DNA of 64,000 nucleotides, from contig NC_031672.1 of the NCBI RefSeq assembly GCF_001640025.1, forward strand, positions 4,092,001 through 4,156,000. Direction: 5' to 3'. The notes under the pieces were generated by a model. It searched no databases, was not told where the DNA came from, and saw only the letters and a program-made list of their open reading frames with translations. The stretch is from Sugiyamaella lignohabitans. Lineage: Eukaryota > Ascomycota > Dipodascomycetes > Dipodascales > Trichomonascaceae. The position numbers and the translations under genes were made by a program. Of this stretch, positions 61,107 to 64,000 are shown one piece after another. How positions within the stretch are numbered: position 1 is the first letter of the stretch; each line of letters begins with the position of its first letter.

Positions 61107-63878
61107 ATGGCAATGCTCGTTCCGAATTTTATAAATATTGGGAACTATAATGGACAGTTGAAAGATAAGCATGGATCTGATGATAACGGGAGTCAGCATA
61201 AGAGCCAGTTTGAAGAACTGAAAAGGTCTGTAGTTCAGAGCTCCACTCCTCAGTATGGTAATAGGTTTAAAGGAAAACAACGGGAATCAGATGTTAACGC
61301 AGATAATTCTCATTCACAAAACAGCGTCAATTTCAAAGAATTGGGTGAATTGCCAGATTCTGACTATAGTCACGCAAGTATCAGAGATCAGACAACGCAT
61401 CTAACCAATGGACAAATTAGCAGCCCGAAATTATATTCCAGTGCCTCGAGCATGACAGTTTATGACGCTGGGCATATTTACAAGACCAAAGTTAATAACG
61501 ACAGGGCCCTTCTTTCGACTATTTCGAACTGCAGGCTTCGGTTGCTTTTGGAGTTTCTTCCTCCTTTGCCTAGAAACATTCACATTAAAGAAGTTGGTGA
61601 GGCTTTTATCACCGCCCACAATCATGATGTTATTATTCGAATGTTTTTCAACTTGGGGTACAATAGTCCCTGGGATGGCATTTCCTCGAAACTGTCTTTT
61701 AGAGGCACAACACTTCAAGCCATGCTATTTGATTATCGTCCAGATGGTGTTTTACCTGAAAACATTCTAGAACAAATTAGACAAATAATCTTTTTGGCGA
61801 TCAATAATCAGAACTACGAATTCTGGAAGGCTGTTTTTGTATTTTTAGTTCTAAACTATCATAAAGGTGAGTCGAGTAAACTGGGTGAGTTCAAAGGGGA
61901 TGTGCATGCTCCGAATGGGCTATGTACCCCAAATACGCAGTCGGCAGATGAGCAACTTAATTTCAACAATTCAAATGGTTCGATACTAAGATCTGATGAT
62001 AAATTCAGTGATGACGTTTGTTCCTTAATCGATCCTCCCTCTACTTTATCAGCAGTGAAGTTCAGTCTTCATAATGAACTCTCCCTTCACGGAATAATTG
62101 CAGAAGTACCACAGATGTACAATATTATATTTCACAAATTGGATCTAGACGGTCATCTAAATATCATAATGAATTTGATGATAGATAACGAAGTATTCCG
62201 CGTTTTCAAGAAATCACCAAATGTGGTTTCAATGTCGAGAAAGGTACAGAATTTATTTACAAAGTATTCCGATACCAGACGAGTTTCTTCCCAATTTGAT
62301 CAAATTATCCAGAAAGCCCTCGAACGCATGCAAGACCTTAGCGAAGATAAAGATTTTGGACTATTCCGCCTTTGGTGTAGCGAGTCTATATATTTTGAAC
62401 AACATGACTCTCAGTATTCAGATAGAAGAGATATATTAGTGCCCATTGTGTTTCATTCAAAACCGGAAAATCGGTCATTAGACCCTATCAAATTCAATTT
62501 ACGAGCAGTCCAGTCTATTCTTCCAGTTGTTGAAAGAGTTTTTTTGGATCAGCCTGATAGAATATTTGTTCACTTTGCTACCGTGTGTAATGAAAAGCTG
62601 AGATGCTATATTGTAGATCGATCCAGGATTTATGAAATGGAGGCTATCAGTATAGTTTCCCGCCCAGATTTGTTTATCAAAGCAATGTTGGAATACAGAT
62701 TAATGACAAGAGAGGAAATGGGATTTGACAACAGCATTCAACGTGAGGATGATGATGAGTATATAATGTTCGAGGGACATGGGCGGCTCAAAGTTTTGCA
62801 GACACTAAGGGACAAAAACTACGGTATCTTTGGTCAATCTACTGTAGTTCGGATAGTCCAAAGAGAGAAGGATGACTCAGTCTTGTTCCTCAAAGAATAC
62901 TGGGCTGAAGATAAGACAGCGGAGGTAGGTAATTCAGGCTTGTATGATATGGAGCGTAGGGTTTATGAAACTGCCATGGAGTTTAATATTCCATTTATTC
63001 CAAAATTAGTTGGTTATCAAGAACTCACTCGTACTTCCCAACTAATGAACTTCCTTCGTATTAATGATCCTTCAGATGATGAAGCTCTTCTTCATAAGTA
63101 TTTTGTAGATCTGAATTGTGATCGTGTACAATGTCGGTACTTATTCGAAGATATTGCATTTGGCCAGATATTCAACTTGAAGCAGCTTCGCGATATTTTC
63201 AAATGCTTGGTTCATATTGTGAAAGCATTAAAACAGCTATATTTGTTAAATGAGTTCACGCATGGCGACATTGTTTCGGAAAACCTTCTAGTTATTCAAC
63301 GAGGAGCTGAGATTGAGGGTTTGCTTGTTGATTTTGATCTATCTAGTAGCAGGTCAATTGAACAAGAAAGAGTGAGTCAAATAAGAAAATCTCAATTACT
63401 ATCCACGGAAAATATTTTTGAGAATGAGCTCACGGATTCAAGTTCCGCTACTGCTAGCAGTGGTGACAGCGTTGCTCAAGATGGTAGATATGTCGATGGT
63501 TACCAATATTTCCCTTATATGAGTATTGACCGATTACAAAGCAATGAAGGCGAAGATATATACTCGTTTTTCCATGATTTAGAATGTCTCTTCTGGGTTT
63601 TATTACTAGAAGCTACGAGAGGAAAAGATGATTTTTTTCAGAACTGGGAGGATTTAGATCTAAGCACATTGATTGACCGCAAAGTGGTTATAGCTAGTGT
63701 TGAATGCGGCTTGTACAATGAGACGACAGTTAATGAAAAATATGTCCCAGCTTCTGGGTATATCTACCGGCTCCAAAAAATTGTCTTTGATACCCAGTCC
63801 AGATTGGAAATGGATCTTTCGATGTATGATAGGATCATTGAATTGTTTGACGAAGCTGCTGCTGATCAATATTATTAA
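61107..63878 (+). CDS. FunK1-type fungal protein kinase
   Basis: 923 aa from the ATG at 61107; the upstream TTG extension is not used and an in-frame stop lies beyond it. The N-terminal third is Ser/Asn-rich. The region 180-560 (ILPVVERVFLDQPDRIFVHFA, NEKLRCYIVDRS, IYEMEAISIVSRPDLFIKAML) is the conserved upstream part of fungal FunK1 proteins. Kinase lobe about 580-900: nucleotide lysine in LFLKEYW, catalytic HGDIVSENLLVI (HGD instead of HRD), LLVDFDLSSS (DFD instead of DFG, as in this group), then YFPYMSIDRLQ and IYSFFHDLECLFWVLLLEA. FunK1 kinases are numerous in filamentous fungi and rare in yeasts; substrates are unknown. Whether it is active cannot be judged by sequence alone. Confidence 0.85.
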   Translation: MAMLVPNFINIGNYNGQLKDKHGSDDNGSQHKSQFEELKRSVVQSSTPQYGNRFKGKQRESDVNADNSHSQNSVNFKELGELPDSDYSHASIRDQTTHLTNGQISSPKLYSSASSMTVYDAGHIYKTKVNNDRALLSTISNCRLRLLLEFLPPLPRNIHIKEVGEAFITAHNHDVIIRMFFNLGYNSPWDGISSKLSFRGTTLQAMLFDYRPDGVLPENILEQIRQIIFLAINNQNYEFWKAVFVFLVLNYHKGESSKLGEFKGDVHAPNGLCTPNTQSADEQLNFNNSNGSILRSDDKFSDDVCSLIDPPSTLSAVKFSLHNELSLHGIIAEVPQMYNIIFHKLDLDGHLNIIMNLMIDNEVFRVFKKSPNVVSMSRKVQNLFTKYSDTRRVSSQFDQIIQKALERMQDLSEDKDFGLFRLWCSESIYFEQHDSQYSDRRDILVPIVFHSKPENRSLDPIKFNLRAVQSILPVVERVFLDQPDRIFVHFATVCNEKLRCYIVDRSRIYEMEAISIVSRPDLFIKAMLEYRLMTREEMGFDNSIQREDDDEYIMFEGHGRLKVLQTLRDKNYGIFGQSTVVRIVQREKDDSVLFLKEYWAEDKTAEVGNSGLYDMERRVYETAMEFNIPFIPKLVGYQELTRTSQLMNFLRINDPSDDEALLHKYFVDLNCDRVQCRYLFEDIAFGQIFNLKQLRDIFKCLVHIVKALKQLYLLNEFTHGDIVSENLLVIQRGAEIEGLLVDFDLSSSRSIEQERVSQIRKSQLLSTENIFENELTDSSSATASSGDSVAQDGRYVDGYQYFPYMSIDRLQSNEGEDIYSFFHDLECLFWVLLLEATRGKDDFFQNWEDLDLSTLIDRKVVIASVECGLYNETTVNEKYVPASGYIYRLQKIVFDTQSRLEMDLSMYDRIIELFDEAAADQYY

Positions 63879-64000
63879 CTGCTGTCTCCCAACAGTAGTA
63901 TGTATTTATTATTTATTATTGTATTTTATTTTTGTGAGATGGATTCATAAGTAAAAACAAAAATGATCGTACCAAGCAGGACCCTGCAGAAGATGCCTCT
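63879..64000. other. Right window edge, AT-rich
   Basis: 122 bp after the FunK1-like gene, with TTATTATTATT runs suitable for a 3' UTR. No gene. Confidence 0.4.

Overview
This window is nuclear DNA of a budding yeast (Saccharomycotina), probably a deep-branching lineage such as Trichomonascaceae/Dipodascaceae. That placement is inferred from gene content and was not tested against a database. Spliceosomal introns are frequent and follow the yeast pattern (GTAAGT-like donors, TACTAAC/CTAAC branch points 5-20 nt before the acceptor). CTG falls at conserved leucine positions (BRX1, PPIL3-type cyclophilin), so the standard code is likely. Several genes are missing from Saccharomyces cerevisiae: an RNPS1-like SR protein, a kinesin-3, a PPIL3-type cyclophilin and a FunK1-type kinase.

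Layout, left to right. 0-8 kb: 3' part of a T5orf172/DUF1766 gene, HEM1 (haem synthesis, with haem regulatory motifs), an RNPS1-like RRM/SR protein and a degenerate mitochondrial DEAD-box protein (MRH4-like). 8-20 kb: NTE1, LSM3, MRPL4, IMP2, DYN2, RRP42, a centrin-like protein and ERV25. 21-33 kb: ARB1, TRM3, a short kinesin-3 and a large low-complexity protein. 33-40 kb: NCS6, a small SET-domain gene, FIP1, CEG1 and RSM23, interspersed with a family of about 135-bp GC-rich inverted-terminal elements. 40.6-43.8 kb: a 3.3-kb gene-free stretch upstream of an FLR1/MDR1-type drug exporter. 46-64 kb: a ROG1-like lipase with an apparent frameshift, TIP20, MRPL39, a PPIL3-type cyclophilin, MHF1, MRPS9, a LYR protein, MDM20, BRX1, ATP19 and the FunK1-like kinase.

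The genes are dispersed housekeeping functions, not a cluster. Recurring themes are mitochondrial biogenesis (HEM1, MRPL4, IMP2, RSM23, MRPL39, MRPS9, LYR protein, ATP19), ribosome and RNA biogenesis (RRP42, ARB1, BRX1, TRM3, NCS6, LSM3, FIP1, CEG1) and secretory traffic or lipids (NTE1, ERV25, TIP20, ROG1-like). Many start codons had to be moved from an upstream TTG or GTG to the first plausible ATG. Nine multi-exon genes were reconstructed by hand from splice signals and homology: NTE1, LSM3, DYN2, TRM3, CEG1, FLR1, MRPL39, the PPIL3-type cyclophilin, MHF1, the LYR gene and ATP19 all carry introns, the last six being too fragmented or too interrupted to read as one ORF.

Most notable: the GC-rich inverted-terminal repeat family; the homopolymer frameshift in the ROG1-like gene; the FunK1-like kinase; the motor-only kinesin-3; a stem inside the CEG1 intron; and CACGTG(AC) boxes near -100 of four genes.
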